Assembly: GCF_010725885.1 (NCBI RefSeq)
Contig: NZ_AP022600.1
Coordinates: 5,580,001 to 5,644,000 of the forward strand
Direction of reading: 5' to 3'
Origin: Mycolicibacterium tokaiense
Lineage (GTDB): Bacteria > Actinomycetota > Actinomycetes > Mycobacteriales > Mycobacteriaceae
DNA length: 64,000 nucleotides
Position numbers and translations under genes: made by a program
Shown here: positions 26,282 through 35,111 of the stretch, piece by piece
Layout of the letters: every line of letters begins with the position of its first letter
Position numbering within the stretch: the stretch's first letter is position 1
The notes under the pieces: model-generated
The model's input: the letters and a program-made list of their open reading frames with translations, nothing else
The model's database searches: none
What the model was told of the DNA's origin: nothing

Positions 26282-27357
26282 CAAGCAGCCCTTTCCGTGC
26301 AGACGATGGCCATGTCCTTCAAAGCGGCGCGGGCGGCTTCGGGAATGTCGGCGCCGTCGAGACACTGCAGTGCCTGATCGAGGCGCTCGTCGATGAGCGC
26401 CTCGAGCCACGGCACGGCGCCGCTGGCCAGGATGAGCGCCTGCCAGCGTTCGGCGTCGGCCGCGCGCAGCTGCGGTGCGCTCATCAGCCGGGTGAGCTCG
26501 CGGCGGCCCGCGGCGTCGGCCAGGTGATGGGCCGCCACGATCACACTGGTCGCCTTCTGGGCCTGCAGATCGGTGCCCACCGACTTGCCGGTGACCGCCG
26601 GGGAGCCGAGCACCCCCAACAGGTCGTCGCGCAGCTGGAACGCCTCGCCGATGGCGATGCCGTAGCCCCCGAGGGCGTCGATGACCGGCTCGGTGCATCC
26701 CGCCATGGCGGCGCCCAGTTCCAGCGGCCGGCGCACGGTGTAGTTGCCGGACTTGCGCCGCAGCACGTCGAGCACGTCGTCGAGGGTGGGGAACGCTGCT
26801 GCGTCGTTGACCAGATCGGCGAACTGGCCGACGGCCAGTTCGATGCACATCTGCTCGAAGCGGGGCTGGGTCCGGGCCAGGGCGTCGGCGTCGACACCGC
26901 TTTCCCGCAGCATCGTGGCCGACCACACCAGGCACAGGTCACCCAGAAGCACCGCAGCCGACTCGCCGAACCGCTGGGGTGACCCGGCCAGGCCACGGTC
27001 GCGGTGCCACTGTTCGAAGACCACGTGCGCGGCCGGTCGCCCGCGGCGCAGGGCCGACTCGTCCATCACGTCGTCCTGCATCAGCGCGAACGCGTGCAGC
27101 AGTTCCAAGCTGGCGCAGGCGCGCAGGACAGCGGGGTCTTCCCGGCCGCCGCAGAGCCAGCCCAGGTACATGAACGTCGAGCGCAGGTACTTGCCACCGT
27201 CGATGAATCCGGCCAGCACATCGGCGGCCACATCCACCCGGGTGCCGCCCAACGCGGTGCGGCACTGCCCGGCCAGGAAGTCGTCGAGGTGGCCCCGCAC
27301 GGCAGTGCGGATATCGCCGCGCCAACCGGCAGGCACGCCTGACGTGTCGTTTGGCAC
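26281..27357 (-). CDS. crtE: geranylgeranyl diphosphate synthase
   Basis: Trans-prenyltransferase of 358 aa giving C20-PP for carotenoids. The first aspartate-rich motif is LMQDDVMDESALRRGRP; the second site reads FQLRDDLLGVLGSP, the DDxxG form common in actinobacterial GGPP synthases. The GTG at 27357 follows a GGAGGAGG ribosome site 8 bases upstream; a start at 27429 would lack one. It heads crtE-crtI-crtB. The 168 bases between it and the nitrate reductase 3' end should hold the operon promoter; I recognised no operator there. Confidence 0.9.
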   Translation of the reverse strand: MPNDTSGVPAGWRGDIRTAVRGHLDDFLAGQCRTALGGTRVDVAADVLAGFIDGGKYLRSTFMYLGWLCGGREDPAVLRACASLELLHAFALMQDDVMDESALRRGRPAAHVVFEQWHRDRGLAGSPQRFGESAAVLLGDLCLVWSATMLRESGVDADALARTQPRFEQMCIELAVGQFADLVNDAAAFPTLDDVLDVLRRKSGNYTVRRPLELGAAMAGCTEPVIDALGGYGIAIGEAFQLRDDLLGVLGSPAVTGKSVGTDLQAQKATSVIVAAHHLADAAGRRELTRLMSAPQLRAADAERWQALILASGAVPWLEALIDERLDQALQCLDGADIPEAARAALKDMAIVCTERAA

Positions 27358-27525
27358 TGACTGATCCTCCTCCGCGTCCGGGCACCTGCATGTCGGATTC
27401 GTAGCCGCGGCGCGGCCGGATTGGAGCATCCGTTAATTTCTGATGTGACACCGCTCACCAGCGGGGCAGCGCCGGCGACGTCGGTGCCCATGCTGCCCTA
27501 ACCTGCGACGCCGGGCGGCGGCGGG

Positions 27526-30500
27526 TCAGTAGACGTCGCGGACGTAGCGTTTGTCGGCCACCAGGGTGCGCTTGAAGGAATGGGCGGCTCTGACCGACAT
27601 CCGGCCGTGTTCGGCGACGATTGCGGTCAGGGTGTCGTCGACGTCCTTGGCCATCCGCGCGGCGTCGCCGCAGACGTAGAGGTGCGCGCCGTCGTCGAGC
27701 CAGCGCCAGATCTGTGCGCCGTGATCGGCCATCTTGTGCTGGACGTAGGTCCGCTCGGCCTGATCGCGGGAGAAGGCCAGGTCGAGATGGCTGAGCAGGC
27801 CGTCGGCGACCATGTGCTGGAGATCGTCGCGATAGTAGAAATTGTGGGCGCGGTGCTGACCGCCGAAGAACAGCCAGTTGCGCCCGGTGTGGCCCAGCGC
27901 GCGGCGCTCCTGTAGGAACGCGCGGAACGGCGCGATGCCGGTACCCGGGCCCACCATGATCATCGGGGCGCCGGGGTCGGCGGGCGGGCGGAAGTGCGGT
28001 GACTGCTGCAGAAAGACCGGCACCGGGGTCCCCTCCGGCAGGTCGGCCAGGAACGTCGAGGCCACTCCCCCGCGCCGGCCGTCCTGATAGCGCACCACCG
28101 ACACCGTCAGTTGCACCTCGTGCGGACTGACCTGGGGTGACGACGAGATGGAGTACTGCCGCGGCGTCAGCCGGACCAGGGCCTGCTGCCACTGCTCGGC
28201 AGCGGCCCGCACCGGGAACTGCGCCACGATGTCCAACCCGTTGCGGTTGCGCAGCCAGCGGTCGACTTCGGCGCGCGGACCGCGCAGGAACGTGGCTGCC
28301 GCGGTGTCGCCGCAGTGCGCGGCCACGAACTCGAGCAGGCCCGGGGTGACGCGGCAGATGTCGTAGCTGTCGGTCAGCGCCCGGCCCAGCGATGTCGGCG
28401 CCCCGTCGACGACGACAGACGCCGCTGCGTCCAGACCTGTGGCAGCCAGCCAGGTCTGCACGGCGGAGTCGCTGTTGCGCGGCAGCACCCCCAGGGAGTC
28501 GCCCGCGGCGTAGGTGATGCCGTGTGCGGCGACGTGCGCCGAGATGTCGAACCCGAACTGGCGCACCTCCTTGGCTGCCCCTGGCGGTGTGAGCAGGGTG
28601 TTGCGCACCAGCGGCGCCAGGACCGGCCGGTTCCTGGTGAACGGTGCGGCTGCCCTGCCCGGCACGGGGGCGGCGGGCTTGCCACCGAGCACACCGGCGA
28701 GCGTGTTTGCCCACCCGGTCATCGGGGCCTCGTCCCAGGCTTCGACCTCGGCGCGGTCGATGATCTTGGCGGCCCCCAGATCGGTCAACCGGACGTCCAG
28801 CGAGCGGGCGTGGCCGCAGAAGTTCTGGTAGGCCCGGTCGCCGATGCCCAGCACCGCGTAGCGCACCCCGTCCAGGCTCGGCGCCTCCGGCGCGCCGAGC
28901 CGCGCCCAGAAATCGGCCCCGTTGTCGGGCGGGCCGCCGTCGCCGAATGTCGAGGTGACGAGGACGATCTCGCGGCCAGGCCGCAGGTCGTCGAGCCGGC
29001 AGTCGTCCATGCTGCGCAGTGGGGCGCCCAGTTGCTCGGCCACCCGGGCGGCAAACTCCTCGGCGTTGCCGGTCTGCGACGCCCACAGGATCAACGGGCC
29101 GGTGCCGGCATCGGCGGGCCGCGACGGTTGCGCAGCCGGCGGCGCCACCGGTGGCCCGACCGGCCGCAGCAGCACCGCACACGCCTTGAACTCCGGTTGC
29201 AGGGAGTCGGGGTCGACGGCGTCGTTGGTCAGGGCGTTGACCGTCAGGTTCTCGCCCTGGGTGTCGTTCCAGTGGAACGGCACCCAGACGGTGCCGGGCA
29301 GCACCCGCTCGGTGACCACGGCCGGCAGCACCACCCGTCCGCGCCGCGACGAGACCTCGACGTGCTGACCGTCGGTCACGCCCGCGGCGTCGGCCGGATT
29401 GATCTCGACGAACGGACCGGGGTTGAGCTTGTTCAGCGCGGCCACCCGGCCGGTTTTGGTCATGGTGTGCCACTGATGCTGCAGGCGGCCGGTGTTGAGC
29501 ACCAGCGGGTAGTCGTCGTCGGGCATCTCGGCGGGGTCGATGTGCGGGCGCGGGTGGAACACCGCCCGCCGGGACGGGGTGGCGAACGCCAGCCGGGGCA
29601 CGGTGCCATCCGCGTGGGTGTGCAGGGTCTGACTCACCCCGTCGTTGAGGTAGCGAATAGGGTTGCGGTCGGCGCCTTCTGGGGCCACCGGCCACTGCAC
29701 CGGGGCCTGGCGCAGCCGATCGTAAGAGGCACCGCGCAGGTCGTACCCGCTCTTCGGGTTCCAGAATCGCCGGATCTCGTCGAACACCTCGGCGCTGGAG
29801 GCGAAGTCGAACGCCGCTCCGAAACCCAGCGCCGCCGCGACATCGCAGATCAACTGCCAGTCCGGCCGGGCCGCGCCGGGCGGTCGGGTGGACTGCTGCA
29901 GCAGGGTGAGGGTGCGGTCCGAATTCACCATCACCGCATCGGCTTCCGACCACAGGGTGGCCGGCAGCACCACGTCGGCGTAGGCGTTGGTGGCGGTGTC
30001 GCGGTAGGTGTCCTGGGTGATCACCAGCTCGGCGGCCTGCAGACCTTCGATCACCGTCGACCGGTTGGCCACGCTGGCAACCGGATTGGTGCAGATGATC
30101 CAGCAGGCCTTGATGTCACCGGCGGCCATCTGCTCGAACATCGCGATGGTGCCGGGGCCGACGTCGGTGCGGATGGTCCCCGGCGCCAGGCCCCAGGCCT
30201 GCTCGACGAAATCCCGGTCCTCGGCGTTCAGGACGGCCCGCTGGCCGGGCAGGCCGGGTCCCATGTAGCCCATCTCGCGCCCGCCCATCGCATTGGGCTG
30301 ACCCGTCAGCGACATCGGCCCGCTGCCCGGGCGGCAGATGGCGCCGGTGGCCAGGTGCAGGTTGCAGAGGGCGTTGGTGTTCCAGGTGCCGTGGGTGCTC
30401 TGGTTGAGTCCCATGGTCCAGCAGGACATCCAGTTGCCGGCTTCGGCGATCATGGCGGCGGCGCGGCGGATATCGGCCTCGGCAAGGCCGGTGAGTGCGG

Positions 30501-31308
30501 CAACCCGGGCCGGGGGGTAGTCGGCCAGGAACTCCGGCATGACCTCCCAGCCCTGGGTGTGCTCGTTGATGAAATCGGCGTCGATGCAGCCGTTTTCGAC
30601 CAGGAGTGCCAAGATGCCGTTCAGCAGCGCCAGGTCGGTGCCCGGCTTGATCGCAAGGTACAGATCGGCCCGCTCGGCGGTGGTGGTGCGGCGCGGATCC
30701 ACCACGATCAGCTGGGCGCCCGCCTTGAGCCGGTCGGCCATCCGCAGGTACAGGATCGGGTGGCAGTCGGCCATGTTGGACCCGATGACGAAGAACAGGT
30801 CGGTGGTGTCGAAATCGGCGTAGGACCCCGGTGGGCCGTCGGATCCCAGCGACTGCTTGAACCCCGTTCCGGCGCTGGCCATGCACAGCCGCGAATTGGA
30901 CTCGATGTGGACAGTGCGCAGGTAGCCCTTGGCAAGCTTGGTCGCCAGATACTGCGCCTCGATGGACATCTGGCCCGAGACGTACAACGCCACCGCGTCG
31001 GGGCCGTGCCGATCGACGATGGCACGCAGCCGGTTGGCCGCCTCGGCCACCGCGTCGTCCACCGGCGTGGGCGCCGGCTCGTCCCCGCGGGCGGGGCGCA
31101 CCAGCGCGGTGGACAGCCGCCCGTCGGTGGCGGCCATCAGCTCAGCGTGGGTGGCACCTTTCGTGCACAGCCGGCCGGCATTGGTGGGGTGCAACTTGTC
31201 GCCGCTGATCTTGGCGATCACCGGCGCACCCGTGCCGGCGTCGGGGCGGGTCTGCACCGAGATCCCGCACCCGACACCACAATAGGAGCAGGCAGTACGG
31301 GTGATCAG
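27526..31308 (-). CDS. assimilatory nitrate reductase fused to flavodoxin/FAD/NADPH diflavin reductase
   Basis: A single 1260-residue protein. Residues 1-700 are a molybdopterin nitrate reductase: a [4Fe-4S] site of C7, C10, C14 and C48 (ACSYCGVGC, RLCTKG), and C142 (SRLCMASAGTGF), the likely Mo ligand. Residues about 737-875 are a flavodoxin domain (LILWASQTGNAEEF, STFGDGGPPDNG). The rest is a CysJ-like FAD and NADPH reductase (RQYSISSSP, MVGPGTGIAPFRAFLQER, FGGQHR). Electrons could pass from NADPH through FAD and FMN to Mo in one chain. This matches the NasN-type enzyme I recall from M. smegmatis. No ATG, GTG or TTG exists between the upstream in-frame stop and the Fe-S motif; CTG at 31308 overlaps the narK stop in CTGA and is the best start. 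Confidence 0.9.
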   Translation of the reverse strand: MITRTACSYCGVGCGISVQTRPDAGTGAPVIAKISGDKLHPTNAGRLCTKGATHAELMAATDGRLSTALVRPARGDEPAPTPVDDAVAEAANRLRAIVDRHGPDAVALYVSGQMSIEAQYLATKLAKGYLRTVHIESNSRLCMASAGTGFKQSLGSDGPPGSYADFDTTDLFFVIGSNMADCHPILYLRMADRLKAGAQLIVVDPRRTTTAERADLYLAIKPGTDLALLNGILALLVENGCIDADFINEHTQGWEVMPEFLADYPPARVAALTGLAEADIRRAAAMIAEAGNWMSCWTMGLNQSTHGTWNTNALCNLHLATGAICRPGSGPMSLTGQPNAMGGREMGYMGPGLPGQRAVLNAEDRDFVEQAWGLAPGTIRTDVGPGTIAMFEQMAAGDIKACWIICTNPVASVANRSTVIEGLQAAELVITQDTYRDTATNAYADVVLPATLWSEADAVMVNSDRTLTLLQQSTRPPGAARPDWQLICDVAAALGFGAAFDFASSAEVFDEIRRFWNPKSGYDLRGASYDRLRQAPVQWPVAPEGADRNPIRYLNDGVSQTLHTHADGTVPRLAFATPSRRAVFHPRPHIDPAEMPDDDYPLVLNTGRLQHQWHTMTKTGRVAALNKLNPGPFVEINPADAAGVTDGQHVEVSSRRGRVVLPAVVTERVLPGTVWVPFHWNDTQGENLTVNALTNDAVDPDSLQPEFKACAVLLRPVGPPVAPPAAQPSRPADAGTGPLILWASQTGNAEEFAARVAEQLGAPLRSMDDCRLDDLRPGREIVLVTSTFGDGGPPDNGADFWARLGAPEAPSLDGVRYAVLGIGDRAYQNFCGHARSLDVRLTDLGAAKIIDRAEVEAWDEAPMTGWANTLAGVLGGKPAAPVPGRAAAPFTRNRPVLAPLVRNTLLTPPGAAKEVRQFGFDISAHVAAHGITYAAGDSLGVLPRNSDSAVQTWLAATGLDAAASVVVDGAPTSLGRALTDSYDICRVTPGLLEFVAAHCGDTAAATFLRGPRAEVDRWLRNRNGLDIVAQFPVRAAAEQWQQALVRLTPRQYSISSSPQVSPHEVQLTVSVVRYQDGRRGGVASTFLADLPEGTPVPVFLQQSPHFRPPADPGAPMIMVGPGTGIAPFRAFLQERRALGHTGRNWLFFGGQHRAHNFYYRDDLQHMVADGLLSHLDLAFSRDQAERTYVQHKMADHGAQIWRWLDDGAHLYVCGDAARMAKDVDDTLTAIVAEHGRMSVRAAHSFKRTLVADKRYVRDVY

Positions 31309-32717
31309 TGCGCACCCGCCGCAGCCGGGGAGCGGCCGACCGTCTCACCGGTGGTGGCGGCCCGCCTCATCCGCAGGAACACGAACCACGTCACGAAGGC
31401 GCACACCACGTAGAAGCCGAGGAACACCCAGAAGGCGTTGGTGGCGGATCTGGCGTCGCTGACGTAGGACATCCGCAGCACGATGTTGATGCCCACACCA
31501 CCCAGAGCGCCCACGGCACCGGCGAATCCGATCAGCGCGCCGGACATGCTGCGCGACCACGCCGCCTTCTCGTCCTTGCTCCATTCGTCATGGCTCTGGG
31601 CTTTGGCCTCGAAGATCGACGGGATCATCTTGTAGGTGGAGCCGTTACCGAGCCCGGACAGGATGAACAGCAGGATGAATCCGGCCACGTAGGCGAACAT
31701 CTGGCCACCAGTGGGGGCGCCGGCTGCGGCGTCGTCGAGCACGCCGGCGGCCACCAGCACACCGGCCGCGAAGATCATCGCCACGAACACGTAGAGCGTG
31801 ATCGTGCCGCCGCCGATCCTGTCGGCCAGCTTGCCGCCGAACGGCCGGGAGATCGACCCCAGCAGCGGGCCCAGGAAGGCGATCTGCGCAGCGTGCAACG
31901 CAGCCTGGGCGGGAGTGTCACCGCCGGCGAGGTAGTTGATCTGCAGCACCTGGCCGAAGGCGAAGGAAAAGCCGATGAACGAGCCGAAGGTGCCGATGTA
32001 CAGGAAGCTCATCACCCACGAGTGCCGGTAGCGCATGGCTTCGACCATGGCGCCGAGATTGGACCGCTGGTTGCCCAGGTTGTCCATGAACAGCGCGGCA
32101 CCCACCGCCGCCACACCCACGAACACCAGGTAGATGGCGCACACCAGATAGGGGGCGGTGTTGCTGACCGCGGCGATCACCAGCAGGCCGATCAGCTGGA
32201 TCACCGGGACGCCGATGTTGCCGCCGCCGGCGTTGAGGCCCAGCGCCCAGCCCTTGAGGCGCTGCGGGTAGAAGGCGTTGATGTTGGTCATCGACGAGGC
32301 GAAGTTGCCGCCGCCGACGCCGGCGAAGGCCGCCACCACCATGAACGTGGTGTAGGAGGTGCCCGGTTGCGACATCACCCACAGGGTCAGCACCAGCGGG
32401 ATCAGCAGCAGCAGCGCGCTGGCGATGGTCCAGTTGCGGCCACCGAAACGGGCGGGCGCGATGGTGTAGGGAATCCGCATGAACGCACCCACCAGAGTGG
32501 GCATGGCCACGAGGTAGAACTTGCCTGCGGCGTCGATGCCGTAGACGTCCTGCGGCATGAACAGCACCATCACCGACCAGATGGACCACACCGAGAAGCC
32601 GACGTGCTCGGCGACGATGGACCAGATCAGGTTGCGTTTGGCGATCTCTTTGCCACCGGACTCCCAGGCGGCGTCGTCCTCGGCGTCCCAGTGCTCGATG
32701 GTTTTCCCACGGGTCAT
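31305..32717 (-). CDS. narK: nitrate/nitrite MFS transporter NarK
   Basis: Major facilitator of about 470 aa with 12 predicted helices, importing nitrate (or exchanging nitrate and nitrite) for the reductase downstream. The nitrate signature is present twice in GGGNFASSMTNINAFYPQRLKG and LSGLGNGSTYKMIPSIFEA. The N-terminus KTIEHWDAEDDAAWESGGKEIAKRN is typical of mycobacterial NarK proteins. I chose the ATG at 32717 (MTRGKTIEHW); the ATG at 32750 adds 11 residues without a better ribosome site. The stop overlaps the reductase CTG. No nitrite reductase gene is seen in the window. Confidence 0.93.
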   Translation of the reverse strand: MTRGKTIEHWDAEDDAAWESGGKEIAKRNLIWSIVAEHVGFSVWSIWSVMVLFMPQDVYGIDAAGKFYLVAMPTLVGAFMRIPYTIAPARFGGRNWTIASALLLLIPLVLTLWVMSQPGTSYTTFMVVAAFAGVGGGNFASSMTNINAFYPQRLKGWALGLNAGGGNIGVPVIQLIGLLVIAAVSNTAPYLVCAIYLVFVGVAAVGAALFMDNLGNQRSNLGAMVEAMRYRHSWVMSFLYIGTFGSFIGFSFAFGQVLQINYLAGGDTPAQAALHAAQIAFLGPLLGSISRPFGGKLADRIGGGTITLYVFVAMIFAAGVLVAAGVLDDAAAGAPTGGQMFAYVAGFILLFILSGLGNGSTYKMIPSIFEAKAQSHDEWSKDEKAAWSRSMSGALIGFAGAVGALGGVGINIVLRMSYVSDARSATNAFWVFLGFYVVCAFVTWFVFLRMRRAATTGETVGRSPAAAGAH

Positions 32718-32878
32718 GGGAGAGATTTCTACGGAGCGGGCATTCCGCATCGATTGCCCGGCGGTGTCGGAATTGTCAATAGCCGCTCACATGGGTGGCA
32801 CCCTCGCGGTGAGGGTCTGCGCCATACCGTTACCGGAACCCCGTCCGCTTCGTGACCAGGGCCGTTCACCATGGCCAC

Positions 32879-33571
32879 ATGCGTGTTTCCGTGACCCTGT
32901 TCGCCGCCGTCAGCATCGTGGCCGCCGGTTGCAGCAGCACCAGTAACGCCGCCTCCCCTGTTCCCGCGCCCACGCTGGTCCCGCGACCGGTGGTCGAACG
33001 CGACCTGGACGGGATGCTGCTGACCCCGGGTGAGGTGACGCTGCTGATGGGTGCGCAGATGACGGTCACCGCGGCCGGGGACAGCCACGCCGAGAACACC
33101 ATGGCCGACAACAGCGCCATCATGTCGCCGCCGGGATGTCTGGGCATCGACGGCGCCGCCGAGGCAGTCGTCTACGCCACCAGCGGTTTCCGCGCGGTCC
33201 GCGATCAGAGTTTCACCGACGGCGACGCCTTCCGGCACTACGTCAAACAGTCGGTGGTGCTGTTCCCCTACCGCGCGCCGGCCGAGGCCTTCTTCGCCGC
33301 GTCGGTACAGCAGTGGCCGGCGTGCCACACCTACACCCACACGCAGAGCGGCTCGCAGTGGACCGTCGGCGACATCACCACCGACAACCAGGTGCTCAAC
33401 ACGGTCGCTACGCATGTGGATGCCGCCGCGCCCGGCTGGGCCTGCGGGCGCGCGCTGGCCCTGCGCAACAACGTCATTGTCGACGTCAACACCTGCAGCG
33501 CCGCGCCCGGTGATTCTGCGGTGCGCATCGCCACGGAGATCGGGGCGAAGGTGCTGCGGCAACGCGGCTGA
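32879..33571 (+). CDS. lipoprotein with PknH-like extracellular sensor domain
   Basis: Secreted lipoprotein of 230 aa. The signal peptide MRVSVTLFAAVSIVAAGC ends in a VAAGC lipobox, so the mature N-terminus is lipidated Cys18. The rest resembles the PknH-like sensor domain common in mycobacterial lipoproteins and kinases: GMLLTPGEVTLLMGAQMTV, spaced cysteines in SPPGCLGIDG, QWPACHTY, GWACGRALAL and NTCSAAPGD that could make two disulfides. The ligand is unknown. It diverges from narK with about 160 bases between starts, and there is no sign that it belongs to the nitrate unit. Confidence 0.85.
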   Translation: MRVSVTLFAAVSIVAAGCSSTSNAASPVPAPTLVPRPVVERDLDGMLLTPGEVTLLMGAQMTVTAAGDSHAENTMADNSAIMSPPGCLGIDGAAEAVVYATSGFRAVRDQSFTDGDAFRHYVKQSVVLFPYRAPAEAFFAASVQQWPACHTYTHTQSGSQWTVGDITTDNQVLNTVATHVDAAAPGWACGRALALRNNVIVDVNTCSAAPGDSAVRIATEIGAKVLRQRG

Positions 33572-33607
33572 CGCCCGCGACCGGGTAGTGGTCGTTGTTC
33601 TCGTAGA

Positions 33608-33614
33608 GTGATAG
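33608..33614. promoter_or_regulatory. IclR half-site upstream of iclR
   Basis: GTGATAG, followed by CT, equals one arm of the perfect palindrome at 34526-34542. It lies 32 bases before the iclR start. The other arm is not conserved, so if used it would be a weak autoregulatory site. Confidence 0.35.
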
Positions 33615-33645
33615 CTCCCTGTCCATCGACGAGCCGCGGAGTCAA

Positions 33646-34407
33646 ATGACCGCCCCGAGCAGCAACATGCGGTCGCTGGATCGCGCGTTCGATGTGCTGG
33701 CGGTGCTGCAGGACGCCAAGCAGCCGATGCGGCTCAGCGAGATCGCCCGCCACAGCGGTCTGCACATCGCCACCGCACAGCGGATTGTCAACGTTCTGCT
33801 GGAGCGGGGTTATGCCGCGCGGACCGGGGAGACCTACACGGCCGGACCCGCCGCACTCGCCGTCGCCCACGCCTTCATGGTGACCAATCCGCTGAGCCTG
33901 CTGGCGCAGACCACGTTGCAGCAATTGGCCGCGTCCACCGGCTACACCGCCTCGATCTTCGTCCGGGTGGAGAACTCCCGGGTGCTGATCGGCCGGGTGG
34001 AGAGCGACAACCCGCTCAGTTATGTGCTGCCGGTGGGCGAGCGCCTGCCCCTGCACCTCGGCGGGGCGGGCAAGATCATCCTGGCCGATCTGCCGCCCGG
34101 CGAGGTGCCGGCGATGGTGCCCCCGGAGGAGATCGCCCTGGCCTCGGGCCGCACGGTGGCCACCGCCGAACTGCTCGCCGAGTTGGACACGATTCGACGC
34201 GAGGGCCATGCCATCTCGGTCAGCGAGCGGACCTACGGGATCGCGTCGGTGAGTGCTCCGGTGCGCGCCCCGGGCGGACGGTTGGTGGCTGTGCTCGGTG
34301 TCACCGGGCCCGCGGACGCCTTCACCGACACACTGCTGCCCCGCTTGATCACCGAAGTCCGGCGCGCCGCAGCAACGTTGGGCGCCCGCATCCCCGTCAC
34401 CGGCTGA
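33646..34407 (+). CDS. IclR family transcriptional regulator
   Basis: Regulator of 253 aa. The N-terminal winged helix (about residues 8-60) reads SLDRAFDVLAVLQDAKQPMRLSEIARHSGLHIATAQRIVNVLLERGYA; the C-terminal effector domain has the family phrases LGGAGKIILADLP, SERTYGIASVSAPVRAPGGRLVAVLGVTGP. CGGAG upstream of ATG 33646 supports the start. It precedes the tctBAC-rraA-dehydrogenase operon on the same strand, with a 164-base gap holding a strong palindrome, and is its likely regulator. IclR proteins often respond to aromatic or dicarboxylic acid intermediates. Confidence 0.92.
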   Translation: MTAPSSNMRSLDRAFDVLAVLQDAKQPMRLSEIARHSGLHIATAQRIVNVLLERGYAARTGETYTAGPAALAVAHAFMVTNPLSLLAQTTLQQLAASTGYTASIFVRVENSRVLIGRVESDNPLSYVLPVGERLPLHLGGAGKIILADLPPGEVPAMVPPEEIALASGRTVATAELLAELDTIRREGHAISVSERTYGIASVSAPVRAPGGRLVAVLGVTGPADAFTDTLLPRLITEVRRAAATLGARIPVTG

Positions 34408-34525
34408 CCGGTCGGCTCCCCTCCCGACGGTGGCGACCGTTGGGGTTCCCACCTGCGCTTTGTGCCTGCGATCACACATCATGCTTGACAAGGCCGCTCC
34501 AGTGTGACCACGATTACCACATCAG

Positions 34526-34542
34526 GTGATAGCAGCTATCAC
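34526..34542. promoter_or_regulatory. IclR-type operator palindrome before tctBAC
   Basis: GTGATAG and CTATCAC around a three-base spacer form a perfect 17-base palindrome, 29 bases before the tctB start. A TTGACA box lies at 34485-34490 with a poor -10 candidate CACGAT at 34509-34514, which would put the transcription start near 34521 and the palindrome just downstream of it, a repressor-block position. The promoter is tentative; the palindrome is certain. Confidence 0.6.
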
Positions 34543-34571
34543 TGTATGAGATTCTACGGAGTGGAGATGTG

Positions 34572-35108
34572 ATGCCCCACGGTGAACCAGACATCCCGGC
34601 GTCGGGGGCCGCCGGGTCGCCGACGGCCTGGGAACGGATGTTCGTCCACACCGGCCAGGCGGTGCTGATCGCGGTGGGCGGCTACGTGGCTGCCGAATCC
34701 GCGTCGCTCGGGCTGTGGACCACGCTCGGGCCCGGGCCGGGCCTGCTACCGCTGATCCTGGGCGCGGGCCTGGTGCTGCTCACCGCCATCTGGGTGGTTC
34801 AGTCGATCGTCGAACTGCGCTCGGGCGCAGGCGGATCCGATGGCGCCGAGCCCCTGGACCGCACCTACGTCCTGGGTGTGGTCGGCGGGCTGATCGCGCT
34901 GGCGATCGCCATGCCCTTCATCGGTTTCCAGATCTCCATGGCGGTCTTCCTGTTCACCGAGCTGCTGGTGTTGGGCCGACAACGCTGGTGGATCGCCGCC
35001 GCGGTGGCCGTGGTGGGCAGCTTCGGGGTCTTCGTCCTGTTCGACCGGGTGCTGGCCGTGCAGTTGCCACTCTCGTCGTTCCAACTGCTGTCCGGCGTGG
35101 GGCTGTAA
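34572..35108 (+). CDS. tctB: tripartite tricarboxylate transporter, small subunit TctB
   Basis: Membrane protein of 178 aa with about four hydrophobic segments, the small permease subunit of a tripartite tricarboxylate transporter. The LWTTLGPGPGLLPLILGAGLVLL stretch is typical of TctB. ATG 34572 follows GGAG five bases upstream. The order is tctB-tctA-tctC, unlike the tctC-tctB-tctA order of the second system at 42710-45762. TctA starts three bases after the TctB stop. Confidence 0.88.
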   Translation: MPHGEPDIPASGAAGSPTAWERMFVHTGQAVLIAVGGYVAAESASLGLWTTLGPGPGLLPLILGAGLVLLTAIWVVQSIVELRSGAGGSDGAEPLDRTYVLGVVGGLIALAIAMPFIGFQISMAVFLFTELLVLGRQRWWIAAAVAVVGSFGVFVLFDRVLAVQLPLSSFQLLSGVGL

Positions 35109-35111
35109 GCC

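Noticed and set aside
28315..31413. A very long open frame (over 1000 codons) antisense to the nitrate reductase
   Set aside because: Its composition is a shadow of GC-rich coding on the other strand (rich in Arg, Gly, His, Gln), it shows no family motif, and the opposite frame has an unmistakable enzyme.
32718..32878. GTCAC/GGTAAC-like half-sites upstream of narK suggesting a GlnR box
   Set aside because: The spacing does not fit the usual GlnR pattern on either strand, so I do not call it; a motif scan with a mycobacterial GlnR matrix would decide.
34485..34514. TTGACA with a possible -10 before tctB as a confirmed sigma-70 promoter
   Set aside because: The -35 is good but the -10 (CACGAT at 18 bases) matches only three of six positions; kept as tentative within the operator entry.
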